From assembly GCF_020687245.1 (NCBI RefSeq), contig NZ_JAJEQG010000008.1, positions 26,697-90,696 on the forward strand: 64,000 bases of DNA. Direction: 5' to 3'. The stretch comes from Faecalibacterium longum CLA-AA-H243 (lineage in GTDB: Bacteria > Bacillota > Clostridia > Oscillospirales > Ruminococcaceae). A program made the translations under genes and the position numbers. Shown in pieces: positions 36,835 to 45,583 of this stretch. The notes under the pieces were generated by a model. That model was not told the origin of the DNA. It saw only the letters and a program-made list of their open reading frames with translations, and did not search any database. The number at the start of each line of letters is the position of its first letter. The first letter of the stretch is position 1.

Positions 36835-36890
36835 CCTCTCAGTCAAAGCCGGACGGCTTTGCCAGCTCCCCTACCAGGGAAGCCACTGGC
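36833..36890. repeat. Copy of the dispersed AACCTCTC repeat
   Basis: Begins AACCTCTCAGTCAAAGCCGG at the ftsK stop codon and continues ACGGCTTTGCCAGCTCCCCTA. It is related to 27433-27569 but appears truncated. Confidence 0.6.
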
Positions 36891-36995
36891 GTACCGGACA
36901 GGCTCACGCTGGATGAATAGGAATAGAATTTTTGATTTCGGAAGCAATAGAGCCCTGCTGTATAGGGCAGGCATAATGAAAGAAAAAGGATAACT

Positions 36996-39032
36996 ATGGA
37001 ACATTACACCGAATTTCTCCCCATCAGCCGGGCCGACATGGAGGCCCGGGGATGGGACCAGCTGGACTTCGTGGTGGTGGGCGGCGACGCCTATGTGGAC
37101 CACCCCAGCTTTGGCACCGCCATCATCAGCCGCCTGCTGGAAGCCGAGGGCTACAAGGTGGGCGTGCTGGCCCAGCCCCGCTACACCGACTGCGAGGACT
37201 TCAAGCGGTTCGGAAAGCCGAAGTACGGCTTCTTCATCGGCGGCGGCAATGTGGACAGCATGGTGAGTCACTATTCCGTCGCAAAGATCCCCCGCGCGGA
37301 GGACGAGTATTCGCCCGGCGGCAAGGGCGGCGCACGGCCCGACCGCAGCGCCACCGTCTACACCAGACTTGCCAAGCAGGCATACCCCGACCTGCCCGTC
37401 ATTCTGGGCGGTCTGGAAGCATCGCTCCGCCGCTTTGCCCACTACGACTACTGGCTGGACACCGTCCTGCCCAGCATCGCCGAGGACTCTGGCGCGGACA
37501 TCATCAGCTTCGGCATGGGTGAACACCAGACCGTGGAAATTGCCCGCCGTCTGGCGGCAGGGGAGCCGGTGGAGAGCATCACCGATGTGGACGGCACCTG
37601 CTACCTGACCGACTTCGACCACCTGCCCGAGCGGTATGTGGAGTGCGCGGGCTTCAGGAAGGTCGCCTCCGATAAGGTGGCTTATGCGAAAGCCTGCCGC
37701 ATCCAGATGGACAATCAGGACGTCGTCAGCGGCAATATCATCGTCCAGAAGCAGAGCGAGAAGTACCTCGTGCAGAACATCCCCGCAAAGCCCCTCGTCC
37801 GCTGGGAGCTGGATAAGGTCTACGCCCTGCCTTACACCCGCCGCTACCACCCCATCTACGAGGCCATGGGCGGTGTGCCTGCCATCCGCGAGGTGCAGTT
37901 CTCCATCATCCAGAACCGCGGCTGCTTCGGCGGCTGCAATTTCTGCGCCATCCAGCTGCATCAGGGCCGACGCGTCACCAGCCGCAGCGCCGACAGCATC
38001 GTGGCCGAAGCAGAGCGGATGACCCACGAGCCGGATTTCAAGGGCTACATCCACGACATCGGCGGCCCCACCGCCAACTTCCGTTTCCCATCCTGCCGCG
38101 AGCAGATGCTGCGGGGTATGTGCAACGGCGGCAAGCACTGCCTCGCCCCCACCACCTGTTCCCACATGATCGTGGACCACAGCGATTACCTGAAAATCCT
38201 CCGTCGCGTCCGGGAGCTGCCCGGCGTCAAGAAGGTGTTCATCCGCAGCGGCATCCGCTTCGATTACCTGATGGCCGACCCCGATGACACTTTCTTTAAG
38301 GAGCTGGTGGAGTACCACGTTTCCGGCCAGCTGAAAGTCGCGCCGGAGCACTGCGCCCCCAACACCCTCGCCTACATGGGCAAGCCGCCGATCGAAACCT
38401 TCAACAAGTTCAAGGATAAGTTCTACGAGCTGAGCAGGAAGGCAGGAAAAAAGCAGTACCTCGTGCCGTATCTCATGTCCAGCCACCCGGGCAGCACCCT
38501 CAAGGATGCCGTCTATCTGGCCGAATACCTCTACAAGAACCATATGCGCCCCGAGCAGGTGCAGGATTTTTATCCCACGCCCGGCACCGTGAGCACCTGT
38601 ATGTTCTACACCGGCCTCGACCCCTACACTTTGAAGCCGGTGTTTGTGGAAAAGACCGCTGAGGGCAAGGCGCTTCAGCGCGCCCTGCTCCAGTATTATG
38701 AGCCCCGCAACGCCGAAAAGGTCATCAAGGCGCTGAAAATGACCCACCGCGAAGACCTCATCCCCCTGCTGGTTCCCGCTGAGGGCCGCATTGCGGTCCA
38801 GCGTTCGGCCCGCAGAGCCGAGGCCGCCGATGTGACCATCCACAGCGACGGCACCTACACCGTCCGGCCCAGAGGAAAGGGCGGCAAGCCGCAGAGCCGC
38901 TCCGCCGCCCCGGCAGGCCGTCAGCCCAGCCCCGGCGCACGTTTTGCGCCCCATTCGGCTCCTGCGCATAAACCGAAAAGCAATCAACAGAAAGAGAATA
39001 CATCGTGGAAAACTTCAAAAAAGAAAAAGTGA
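36996..39032 (+). CDS. YgiQ-family radical SAM protein
   Basis: This 678-residue protein has an N-terminal UPF0313 domain, the radical SAM cluster motif CFGGCNFC (near residue 308) and a C-terminal low-complexity tail (KGGKPQSRSAAPAGRQ, from about 625). YgiQ proteins are widespread but their reaction is unknown. ATG 36996 follows AAAGGA. The 3' end overlaps the next gene by 28 bp. Confidence 0.9.
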   Translation: MEHYTEFLPISRADMEARGWDQLDFVVVGGDAYVDHPSFGTAIISRLLEAEGYKVGVLAQPRYTDCEDFKRFGKPKYGFFIGGGNVDSMVSHYSVAKIPRAEDEYSPGGKGGARPDRSATVYTRLAKQAYPDLPVILGGLEASLRRFAHYDYWLDTVLPSIAEDSGADIISFGMGEHQTVEIARRLAAGEPVESITDVDGTCYLTDFDHLPERYVECAGFRKVASDKVAYAKACRIQMDNQDVVSGNIIVQKQSEKYLVQNIPAKPLVRWELDKVYALPYTRRYHPIYEAMGGVPAIREVQFSIIQNRGCFGGCNFCAIQLHQGRRVTSRSADSIVAEAERMTHEPDFKGYIHDIGGPTANFRFPSCREQMLRGMCNGGKHCLAPTTCSHMIVDHSDYLKILRRVRELPGVKKVFIRSGIRFDYLMADPDDTFFKELVEYHVSGQLKVAPEHCAPNTLAYMGKPPIETFNKFKDKFYELSRKAGKKQYLVPYLMSSHPGSTLKDAVYLAEYLYKNHMRPEQVQDFYPTPGTVSTCMFYTGLDPYTLKPVFVEKTAEGKALQRALLQYYEPRNAEKVIKALKMTHREDLIPLLVPAEGRIAVQRSARRAEAADVTIHSDGTYTVRPRGKGGKPQSRSAAPAGRQPSPGARFAPHSAPAHKPKSNQQKENTSWKTSKKKK

Positions 39033-40153
39033 CCGCTCAAACGCTCATGAGCCGCCTCGCTGCGCTGGCGCTGGCCGCAGCCCTTGCGCTGGGCCTCGTG
39101 GGCTGTGACACCTCTTCCATCGTCCCGGGAGGCAGCGGCGACGTCATGCCGAACCCGGCAGCTTCTCAGACCGAAACGACGCCTTCCGACGGGCAGGACG
39201 CCGCCTTCCAGATGCACTTCATCGACGTGGGGCAGGCGCTGAGCGTGCTGGTGGAGTGTGACGGACAGTTCATGCTCTACGACGGCGGCAATGTGGACGA
39301 CGGCAGTCTGGTAGTCTCCTACTTGCAGAGTCAGGGGGTCGAGCAGCTGCAATATGTGTTCTGCTCTCACGCCCACGAGGACCATGTAGGCGGGCTTGCC
39401 GCCGTAATGGCAAAATTCCCGGCGGGGCACGCTTACAGCCCTGTGACCGAGGGCAGCACCAAATGCTTCAACGATTTTGTCAAGTACACCCAGCAGCAGG
39501 GCTTGCAGCTGGAAGTGCCCTCCGTGGGCACCGTCTGGCCGCTGGGCAGCGCCACCGTTACCCTGCTGGGCCCGGTAACGCAGTACAGCGAGACCAACAA
39601 CACCTCGCTGGTGCTGCGCATCGACTACGGCGTCACCAGCTTTCTGCTGACCGGCGACATGGAAAATACCGCCGAGACTGACCTTGTAAACAGCGGTGCC
39701 AACCTGAAAGCCGATGTGCTGCAGGTAGGGCACCACGGCTCCAGCACCAGCACCAGCTACCTGTTTCTGAACGCAGTGCTGCCCGAAATGGGCGTCATCT
39801 CCTGCGGCACAGGCAACAAGTACGGCCACCCCCACGAGGAGACGTTAAGCATCCTGCGGGACGCAAAGGTGGACGTCTACCGCACCGACCTGCAAGGCAC
39901 CATCACCATCGGCAGCGACGGCCAGAACTACACGGTGGCAACGGAACACTTTGCCACCGACGCTGAGCTGAACCCCACTGACCCGGCAGCATCCAGCACG
40001 GCCCAGCAGGCGTACATCGGCAACGTGAACAGCAAAAAGTTCCATCTGCCCAGCTGCGCCAACCTCCCGGCAGAGAAGAACCAGATCCTCTTCTCCAGCT
40101 ATGATGAGGCCGTGGCCGCAGGCTACAGCCCCTGCTCGAGCTGCATCAAGTAA
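39005..40153 (+). CDS. Secreted metallo-beta-lactamase-fold lipoprotein (ComEC-like) with a C-terminal cysteine domain
   Basis: This 382-residue protein has a signal sequence and lipobox (ALALGLVGC, near residue 35), then a ComEC/Rec2-type metallo-beta-lactamase domain (HFIDVGQ, SHAHEDHVGG, LTGDM, LQVGHHGSS). The last 45 residues (NSKKFHLPSCANLPAEKN, ending SPCSSCIK) resemble the Ada metal-binding fold. A role in extracellular nucleic acid degradation is possible but unproven. The GTG start at 39005 overlaps ygiQ; ATG 39047 is an alternative that keeps the signal peptide. Confidence 0.85.
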   Translation: MENFKKEKVTAQTLMSRLAALALAAALALGLVGCDTSSIVPGGSGDVMPNPAASQTETTPSDGQDAAFQMHFIDVGQALSVLVECDGQFMLYDGGNVDDGSLVVSYLQSQGVEQLQYVFCSHAHEDHVGGLAAVMAKFPAGHAYSPVTEGSTKCFNDFVKYTQQQGLQLEVPSVGTVWPLGSATVTLLGPVTQYSETNNTSLVLRIDYGVTSFLLTGDMENTAETDLVNSGANLKADVLQVGHHGSSTSTSYLFLNAVLPEMGVISCGTGNKYGHPHEETLSILRDAKVDVYRTDLQGTITIGSDGQNYTVATEHFATDAELNPTDPAASSTAQQAYIGNVNSKKFHLPSCANLPAEKNQILFSSYDEAVAAGYSPCSSCIK

Positions 40154-40169
40154 GATTGGAGGCGGTAAT

Positions 40170-40340
40170 ATGAGTTATGGATGGGCAACCGTTTTTACAC
40201 TGGCGGCATGGCTCGCAGGGTACTTTATAGACGAGTTCATCAGCTGGGACGACCCGATGGGCCTGCGAATCGTGCTTCCTGTCATCGTGATGGGATGCTG
40301 TATTATGAAGTTCATCAAGGACAGTAACCAGCCGAAATAA
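40170..40340 (+). CDS. Small two-helix membrane protein
   Basis: This 56-residue protein has hydrophobic segments WATVFTLAAWLAGYFI and LRIVLPVIVMGCCIMKFI. A GGAGG ribosome site supports translation. It lies 16 bp after the lipoprotein gene and ends at a terminator. The family is unknown. Confidence 0.7.
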   Translation: MSYGWATVFTLAAWLAGYFIDEFISWDDPMGLRIVLPVIVMGCCIMKFIKDSNQPK

Positions 40341-40347
40341 AGCAAAA

Positions 40348-40383
40348 GGCACCGTGCTTCTGCTCGAAGCACGGTGCCTTTTT
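40348..40383 (+). terminator. Terminator
   Basis: GGCACCGTGCTTC pairs perfectly with GAAGCACGGTGCC around TGCTC, followed by TTTTT. It ends the ygiQ-to-small-protein operon just before the convergent TPM gene. Confidence 0.92.
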
Positions 40384-40393
40384 AGTTATCGAA

Positions 40394-41434
40394 TCAGCGT
40401 CCGCGTCCGGCTCCGCCGCCGTGGCTGCTGCCGCCGCCCATGCCGCCGAAGCCGCCGAAGCTGCCGCCGCCGCGCCCGGCTCCGCCAAAACCGGAGCCGC
40501 CGCCCATACCGCCAAAGCCGCTTCCACCGAAGCCGCCGCCGCGGGGAGGACGCGGCCCCCGTGGGCCTCTCGGGCCGCGAGGGCCGCCATAAAAACCACC
40601 GCCGGGGCCGAAGTCATCGTAAGGGCCGCGGGGAGGGCGCGGGCCTCTGTGCCAACGCCGTGCGCCGAACCAGCCAAACGGCCCCCAGAACCAGCCGAAG
40701 GAGTGGCCGAGAGGGGTGATAAAGATAAAGAAAACTGCGATAAACAGGATGATATAAGCAAGCATGGAGAAAATGCCGCCGATAAAGTTTTCCCAGATGG
40801 AGTAGTGCTTCTGGGGCGGGACGGGCTCGACAGAGGGCCGGGTGGTCTGGGTGTCAGAGCCGTCGGAATAGATGGTCCCGCCGCTCAGAGTGACCCCGTA
40901 CACCTCTGCGATGGTATTGGCCACATTGGTGGCGCAGGTGAGGACGGCGGCGTCGTACTTCTTGGCGGCGAAATCGTCCTCCATGGTCTGCACGAGGGTG
41001 CTTGCCTGGTCGGCCAGCATGGTGCTGCGGAAGCCGTCACCGTAGGTCAGATAGTAGTCACCGTCGGCGTACTGGTCCGACTGCATCACCAGCAGGATGA
41101 GTACGTCGTTGTTCTTGCTGGAACTGCCGATGCCCCAGGTGTTGAAGGCTTCAGTGGCGTAGTCCTCGGTGGTGGCGCTGCCGGTGTAGTCCACGGTCAG
41201 CACGCCGATCTGTGCGCCGTCGCAGCTGGAAGAGAGCTGTGCGTTGAGGGTCTCGAGCTCCGAGGTGGTGCTGTCGCTCAGCACACCGGCGGCGTCCACC
41301 ACGCATTGATCTTTCGGCAGGCTGGGCAGCTGGATGCTGGAGGCCGAAGCCGCCGGTGCCAGCGCCGTGATGCCGACGGTCACGACAAGAAGCAGTGCCG
41401 CAATGCGGCGGGAGAATGTTTTCATCGTCTTCAT
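40394..41434 (-). CDS. TPM-domain membrane protein with Gly/Arg-rich tail
   Basis: This 346-residue protein has a signal peptide (RRIAALLLVVTVGITAL), a TPM domain outside the membrane (about 40-190: VVDAAGVLSDSTTSELETLN, then DVLILLVMQSDQYADGDYYL), one transmembrane helix (FIGGIFSMLAYIILFIAVFFIF) and a cytoplasmic tail of Gly/Arg/Pro/Phe repeats (about 265-346). TPM proteins often occur with LemA. The start overlaps the lemA-like stop by 4 bp. The low-complexity tail is unusual in length. Confidence 0.85.
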   Translation of the reverse strand: MKTMKTFSRRIAALLLVVTVGITALAPAASASSIQLPSLPKDQCVVDAAGVLSDSTTSELETLNAQLSSSCDGAQIGVLTVDYTGSATTEDYATEAFNTWGIGSSSKNNDVLILLVMQSDQYADGDYYLTYGDGFRSTMLADQASTLVQTMEDDFAAKKYDAAVLTCATNVANTIAEVYGVTLSGGTIYSDGSDTQTTRPSVEPVPPQKHYSIWENFIGGIFSMLAYIILFIAVFFIFITPLGHSFGWFWGPFGWFGARRWHRGPRPPRGPYDDFGPGGGFYGGPRGPRGPRGPRPPRGGGFGGSGFGGMGGGSGFGGAGRGGGSFGGFGGMGGGSSHGGGAGRGR

Positions 41435-42189
41435 GCGAAAAGTTCCACCTCCTGTATGCCGAACAGTTTGCCCAGCACGCTGGCCGGGAAGCCGCCGACG
41501 TCTTTTTGGTAGCTCTGGACTGCATCGTTATAATGCAGGTTGCTGATGATGGTTTGCGCACTGTTGAACTGGCTGTACTGCCCCTGCACTGCGCCCATCT
41601 TCATGGGGTCTGCGGCCTGCTCCTGCAATTTTGCGTAGAGCTGGCCGATGGCTGTGCCAAGCGTCTCGTTCGACTGGTAGAGCATATGCATCCTGCCGCC
41701 GGTGTAAACACTCAGAGAGTCCGGTGCGTGAATCTTGCCATCGGACTGCACCGCCCCGAGGCAGGCGGAAAAAGAGTCCAGCGCAGCCTGTGCCGTCTGC
41801 ACTTCGGTGCGGTCTGCACCCAGTGTGTTGGACGCGGTGGTGATGATGTTGGCGGCCGTGTTGAGCCGTGTGGTCAACTCCTCATTCAGGGTATAGCCGC
41901 TGTCTGCGGCCACGCCAGTGGTGAACCCGTTCTTCACCGTGTCGTACTTTGCCCGGAGCTTCGCCCCGCCAAAGCCGACAAAGCACCCCAGCATCACCAC
42001 GATGCAAAGCGCCACGGCCACGGCCTGCTTGCTCAGCGCGGCAGGCAGGGCCTTTTCGAGGCTTGCCAGCTTCTGCTGGAAGGGCGTCAGCCGCACTTCC
42101 TCCTCGGCGGGCGCTGCGGCGCGATAGCTGGAAGCGTCAAAGCCGCCGGTGGGTTGATTCTGTTGTCTGGAAAAATCTGCGTTTGCCAT
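41431..42189 (-). CDS. LemA-like membrane protein
   Basis: This 252-residue protein has one transmembrane helix (VAVALCIVVMLGCFVGFGG, about residues 57-76) and a helical extracytoplasmic domain ending with the LemA-type signature FPASVLGKLFGIQEVELF. It starts 2 bp after the telA stop and overlaps the TPM gene. LemA function is unknown; the co-occurrence of LemA and TPM is common. Confidence 0.8.
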   Translation of the reverse strand: MANADFSRQQNQPTGGFDASSYRAAAPAEEEVRLTPFQQKLASLEKALPAALSKQAVAVALCIVVMLGCFVGFGGAKLRAKYDTVKNGFTTGVAADSGYTLNEELTTRLNTAANIITTASNTLGADRTEVQTAQAALDSFSACLGAVQSDGKIHAPDSLSVYTGGRMHMLYQSNETLGTAIGQLYAKLQEQAADPMKMGAVQGQYSQFNSAQTIISNLHYNDAVQSYQKDVGGFPASVLGKLFGIQEVELFA

Positions 42190-42190
42190 T

Positions 42191-43342
42191 TCAGCTCCGG
42201 ATCTCCATCATCTTCTGTTTCAGCTCGTCTTCGATGCGGGTGAGCTCCTGCTCGGCAGCGGCACGCTTTGCGCGGCCCTCGCTCTGGATCTTGTTCAGCT
42301 CGTCCAGCGTTTCGATCAGGCTCTTGTTGGTCTGCTGCAGGGTCTCGATGTCCACAACACCGCGCTGAGACTCCTTGGCCGTCTCGATGGTGCCCATCTT
42401 GAGGGCGTCGGCGTTCTTTTTCAGCAGCTCGTTGGTCATGTCGGTGACGGCACGTTCGGCCTGCATAGCCTGCTGGCTGTGGGCCAGACCCAGTGCCAGC
42501 ACCATCTGGTTCTTCCACAGGGGGATGGTGTTGACGATGGTGGACTGTATCTTCTCGGCCATCATGGAGTTATTGTTCTGCAAAAGCCGGATCTGAGGAC
42601 CCATCTGCAGGCTGATGGTGCGGGTCAGCTCAAGGTCGTAGAGCTTTTTCTCAAAGCGCTCGCACTGGTCGGCCAGATCGCGTGCGGCCTGTGCGTCCTC
42701 AGGCAGGCCGGAAGCCTTTGCCTTGTCCATCGCCTGCTGCAGCTCGTGGGCGCGGAAGTCGGCCAGCTTCTTCTTGCCCGCGAGGATATACATGCTCAGC
42801 TCTTTGAAATAGGCCATGTTCAGCTCATACATCTTGTCCAGCATCGCAATATCCTTGAGCAGCTGCACCTGATGCTTTTCGAGGGCGGACTGGATGGTCT
42901 CGACGTTCGTTTCCGCTTTGCTGTACTTGGTCTTCATGTTGTCGAGCTGGTTACCCTTTTTCTTGAAGAAGCCGAGGATGCCCTTTTCCTCTTCGGCGGC
43001 GTCAAAGTTCTTCAGCTCCCCGATAAGGTCGGTGATCATGCCGCCCACCTCGCCAAGGTCTTTGGTGGACACTTTGGAAAGTGCCGCCTCGGAGAAGTCA
43101 CCGATCTTCTTCTGGCAGGCGGAACCGTACTGCAGCACCTGCTGGCTGTTGGTGATGTCGATCTTCTGAGCGAAGGCGTCCACCATCGCCTGCTCCTCGG
43201 GGCTGAGCTTGACCTGTTCGGCCTCGGGGGCCGCAGCGGGTTCGGGCTGCTTTTCCTCGGCGGCAGGTGCTTCCACCGGGTCGAGGGTCAGGGTGGGAAC
43301 AGCGGGTGCGTCTAAGTCAAAATTGAACGTATTATCAGCCAT
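42191..43342 (-). CDS. TelA-family toxic anion resistance protein
   Basis: This 383-residue, largely helical protein matches TelA over its length (for example MLDKMYELNMAYFKELSMYI, then IVNTIPLWKNQMVLALGL). The family is named for tellurite resistance and is linked to envelope stress; the mechanism is unknown. ATG 43342 follows GGAAGGAAT. It lies 30 bp after xpaC and 1 bp before the lemA-like gene. Confidence 0.92.
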   Translation of the reverse strand: MADNTFNFDLDAPAVPTLTLDPVEAPAAEEKQPEPAAAPEAEQVKLSPEEQAMVDAFAQKIDITNSQQVLQYGSACQKKIGDFSEAALSKVSTKDLGEVGGMITDLIGELKNFDAAEEEKGILGFFKKKGNQLDNMKTKYSKAETNVETIQSALEKHQVQLLKDIAMLDKMYELNMAYFKELSMYILAGKKKLADFRAHELQQAMDKAKASGLPEDAQAARDLADQCERFEKKLYDLELTRTISLQMGPQIRLLQNNNSMMAEKIQSTIVNTIPLWKNQMVLALGLAHSQQAMQAERAVTDMTNELLKKNADALKMGTIETAKESQRGVVDIETLQQTNKSLIETLDELNKIQSEGRAKRAAAEQELTRIEDELKQKMMEIRS

Positions 43343-43372
43343 GGGAGATTCCTTCCTTTCCAAATCAGACGT

Positions 43373-43999
43373 TTAGCCTAAGCCTTGTCCTTTGAGCATA
43401 TTCTGCAATACCGTCAGATCCGCCGAGAGGTCCATGCTTTCAGCGGCATACAGTGCATCCAGCTGGTTTTCGAATGCAGTGGCGATGGAAGCCGCGTTCC
43501 GCTCCACCTCTGCCCGAATCGAAGCGGCATTTTCGCCCCGCACGCCCTGGCGGGCGAGTTTTGCGTACTGCTCCAGCACATTCACCGCGTCGGGCAGATA
43601 GTAGTTCGCAAAGCGGCGTATCTGCTTTGCCTTGGCGGGACTGGCCTCCACCGTCTCCATGATGGAGTGGCCTGCCTTTTCCATCCGGGTCATGGCGGCG
43701 GAAAGCTCCGGGTCGGGCAGGGCCTCGTTCAGCGCGTGGAGGGCGTCCAGCTTCTGCTGGATGTCGGCCAGCATCTCGTCCACATCGCCGCTGCCGGTGT
43801 GGAAAGGCACTTCATGCTCCACCACCCGGGGCGGGCAGACCTTCTTTGCCGCGCCGAACATCACGGCTGCGCCGCCCAGCGCGATCAGCAGCGCCCACAG
43901 CTTATATACTGGCAGCGCCGCGCACAGCACCGCGAACACCAGCGCCGCCGCATACCACGGCAGGACGCTGGGCTTTTGGGTGCGGATAACTTTGCTCAT
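43373..43999 (-). CDS. XpaC-like protein
   Basis: This 208-residue protein has two N-terminal transmembrane helices (residues about 12-50) and a helical C-terminal domain. Length, topology and position next to telA fit XpaC, named for 5-bromo-4-chloroindolyl phosphate hydrolysis, although that activity is doubtful. It is the first gene of the xpaC-telA-lemA-TPM operon. Confidence 0.8.
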   Translation of the reverse strand: MSKVIRTQKPSVLPWYAAALVFAVLCAALPVYKLWALLIALGGAAVMFGAAKKVCPPRVVEHEVPFHTGSGDVDEMLADIQQKLDALHALNEALPDPELSAAMTRMEKAGHSIMETVEASPAKAKQIRRFANYYLPDAVNVLEQYAKLARQGVRGENAASIRAEVERNAASIATAFENQLDALYAAESMDLSADLTVLQNMLKGQGLG

Positions 44000-44092
44000 G
44001 CATTTTCTCCTTTCCCGGAGGGGCGCACCGCCCCTTGTACTCTTCCATAATAAATCCTTTTATCCACAAAACGCAAGTGTTTCATGAATAAT

Positions 44093-44590
44093 TTACAGGT
44101 TGGAAACGGTTATATAATCTTTGAGGGCCTCGCCCCAGACCTCGCGCAGGGTTTCGGGGCGGCAGGCGGCGTTGGCGGGGCTGGTGCTGGGCAGCTTGAC
44201 CGCCGGGATGCCGGACACCGGCAGCAGATATTTGGTATAAATGCGGTAGGCCGTGGCCCCGTTGCAGAACACTGCCTCAATGGGCGCTTTTGCCAAAAGA
44301 GATACAATGTCGTTCGGCACCACGTCCCGGATAGAGGCGTCCGACGCGCCGGTGATGGTGCAGCTTTCCAGCGTGTCCCACAGGGCGAGGCCATGGCGGA
44401 GGATGATGCCTTTTTTGGCCTCGATGTCCTCCCGGGCGGGGACAGGCTCGCCGGTGAGGGCAGCTATCATGGGCCAGAAACGGTTCTGCGGGTGGCCGTA
44501 GTAGAAGGCCATCTCCCGGCTTTTGGGGCTGGGCCATGTGCCGAGGATGAGGGCGCGGCTGTTTTCAGAGTAAACGGGTGCGAAGCTCAT
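44093..44590 (-). CDS. DNA-deoxyinosine/uracil-type DNA glycosylase
   Basis: This 165-residue protein matches the mismatch-specific/deoxyinosine glycosylase branch of the uracil-DNA glycosylase superfamily. It has LILGTWPSPKSREMAFYYGHPQNRFWPMI at the N-terminus and KLPSTSPANA near the C-terminus. It removes damaged bases such as hypoxanthine or uracil. The start overlaps the upstream HAD gene by 4 bp (ATGA). Confidence 0.88.
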   Translation of the reverse strand: MSFAPVYSENSRALILGTWPSPKSREMAFYYGHPQNRFWPMIAALTGEPVPAREDIEAKKGIILRHGLALWDTLESCTITGASDASIRDVVPNDIVSLLAKAPIEAVFCNGATAYRIYTKYLLPVSGIPAVKLPSTSPANAACRPETLREVWGEALKDYITVSNL

Positions 44591-45465
44591 CGTTCCATCG
44601 TCTCCCATGCAGAGCCGAAGCTGCGGTCGGAGGGCTCCGCCTTCGGGCCGTCGAACCACAGCTCTTCAATAAGGGCAGCAAGTCCGTCTTCCCGCACATC
44701 GCCGATGACGCGGTCAGCGGCGGCTTTGGCTTCGTCGGTGCCGTTGGACATGCAGCAGCCGAGGCCGGCTGCTTTCAGCATCCCGACATCGTTGGCGGAG
44801 TCGCCTGCCGCCACGGCCTCGGCGAGGGAGAGGCCCATCTTCTCGCAGAGGTCTGCGAGGCCCGTGCTCTTGTCGATCCCGCCCCGCACGATGTCATAAA
44901 AGCGGGAGCCGTCGGGCAGCTGGCCGCCCGTCTGCATGAAGTGAAGGCCGAGGTGGCCGTACTTTTCGCTGAACCGCTCCAGCGCCCCCTCGGGGAAGAG
45001 GCAGAACGCCGCGTGAGGCATATCGATGAGGTGGCGGTCCTGGTCTTCGCCGTCCACGCAGTCCAGACCGACGCTGTTTATCTGATTGTAGTGCTTGTGG
45101 AGGATGTCATACTCGCAGTAAGCATAGTATGCATCCTTGAAGTCAAATTGCAGGGGGTAGTTGTAGTCCTCACAGAAATCTACCAGCGCGTACATCTCTT
45201 CGTTGGTCATGGGGTGCTCTGCCACGATGGCACCGTTCTTGTCCACGACGCAGGCACCGTTGCAGGTGATGGCATAGTCGAACCGGATGCCGCCCAGCTG
45301 GCCTTTCCGGTTGATGGCTGGCCAGGATCGGCCTGTGCTGAGCACGAATTTTCCCCCGGCGGCCTGAAGCTTCTTCACGGCCTTGACCGTGGCCGGACGG
45401 GGCTGGTTTTCCCCGAAGGGGACGAGGGTGTTGTCGTAATCGCTTGCGAGAATTTTATATTGCAT
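44587..45465 (-). CDS. Cof-type HAD-IIB phosphatase
   Basis: This 292-residue HAD phosphatase has motif I DYDNTLVPFG (Asp nucleophile and acid/base), motif II LSTGRSW, a C2B cap domain and motif IV (AAGDSANDVGML). Substrates are probably sugar phosphates or FMN-like small phosphates; none can be assigned. It is cotranscribed with the DNA glycosylase gene. Confidence 0.92.
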   Translation of the reverse strand: MQYKILASDYDNTLVPFGENQPRPATVKAVKKLQAAGGKFVLSTGRSWPAINRKGQLGGIRFDYAITCNGACVVDKNGAIVAEHPMTNEEMYALVDFCEDYNYPLQFDFKDAYYAYCEYDILHKHYNQINSVGLDCVDGEDQDRHLIDMPHAAFCLFPEGALERFSEKYGHLGLHFMQTGGQLPDGSRFYDIVRGGIDKSTGLADLCEKMGLSLAEAVAAGDSANDVGMLKAAGLGCCMSNGTDEAKAAADRVIGDVREDGLAALIEELWFDGPKAEPSDRSFGSAWETMER

Positions 45466-45530
45466 GGTGTTCTCCTTATATCTATATATAAGCTGAGTAT
45501 ATCACAAAATGGAGGCTTTGTCTCCAAAAT

Positions 45531-45571
45531 AAAAAGCACCTGCACGCTTCTCCGAAGAAAAGGTGCAGGTG
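45531..45571 (-). terminator. Terminator of the permease gene
   Basis: CACCTGCAC (45537-45545) pairs with GTGCAGGTG (45563-45571), with an inner CTTC/GAAG stem and a T-run on the minus strand (A-run 45531-45535). Confidence 0.7.
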
Positions 45572-45583
45572 TTTTGCAAATAC

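Noticed and set aside
40421..41512. Plus-strand frame opposite the TPM gene (363 codons)
   Set aside because: It is an Ala-rich shadow of the Gly/Arg-rich tail and TPM domain on the minus strand, and lacks a ribosome site.
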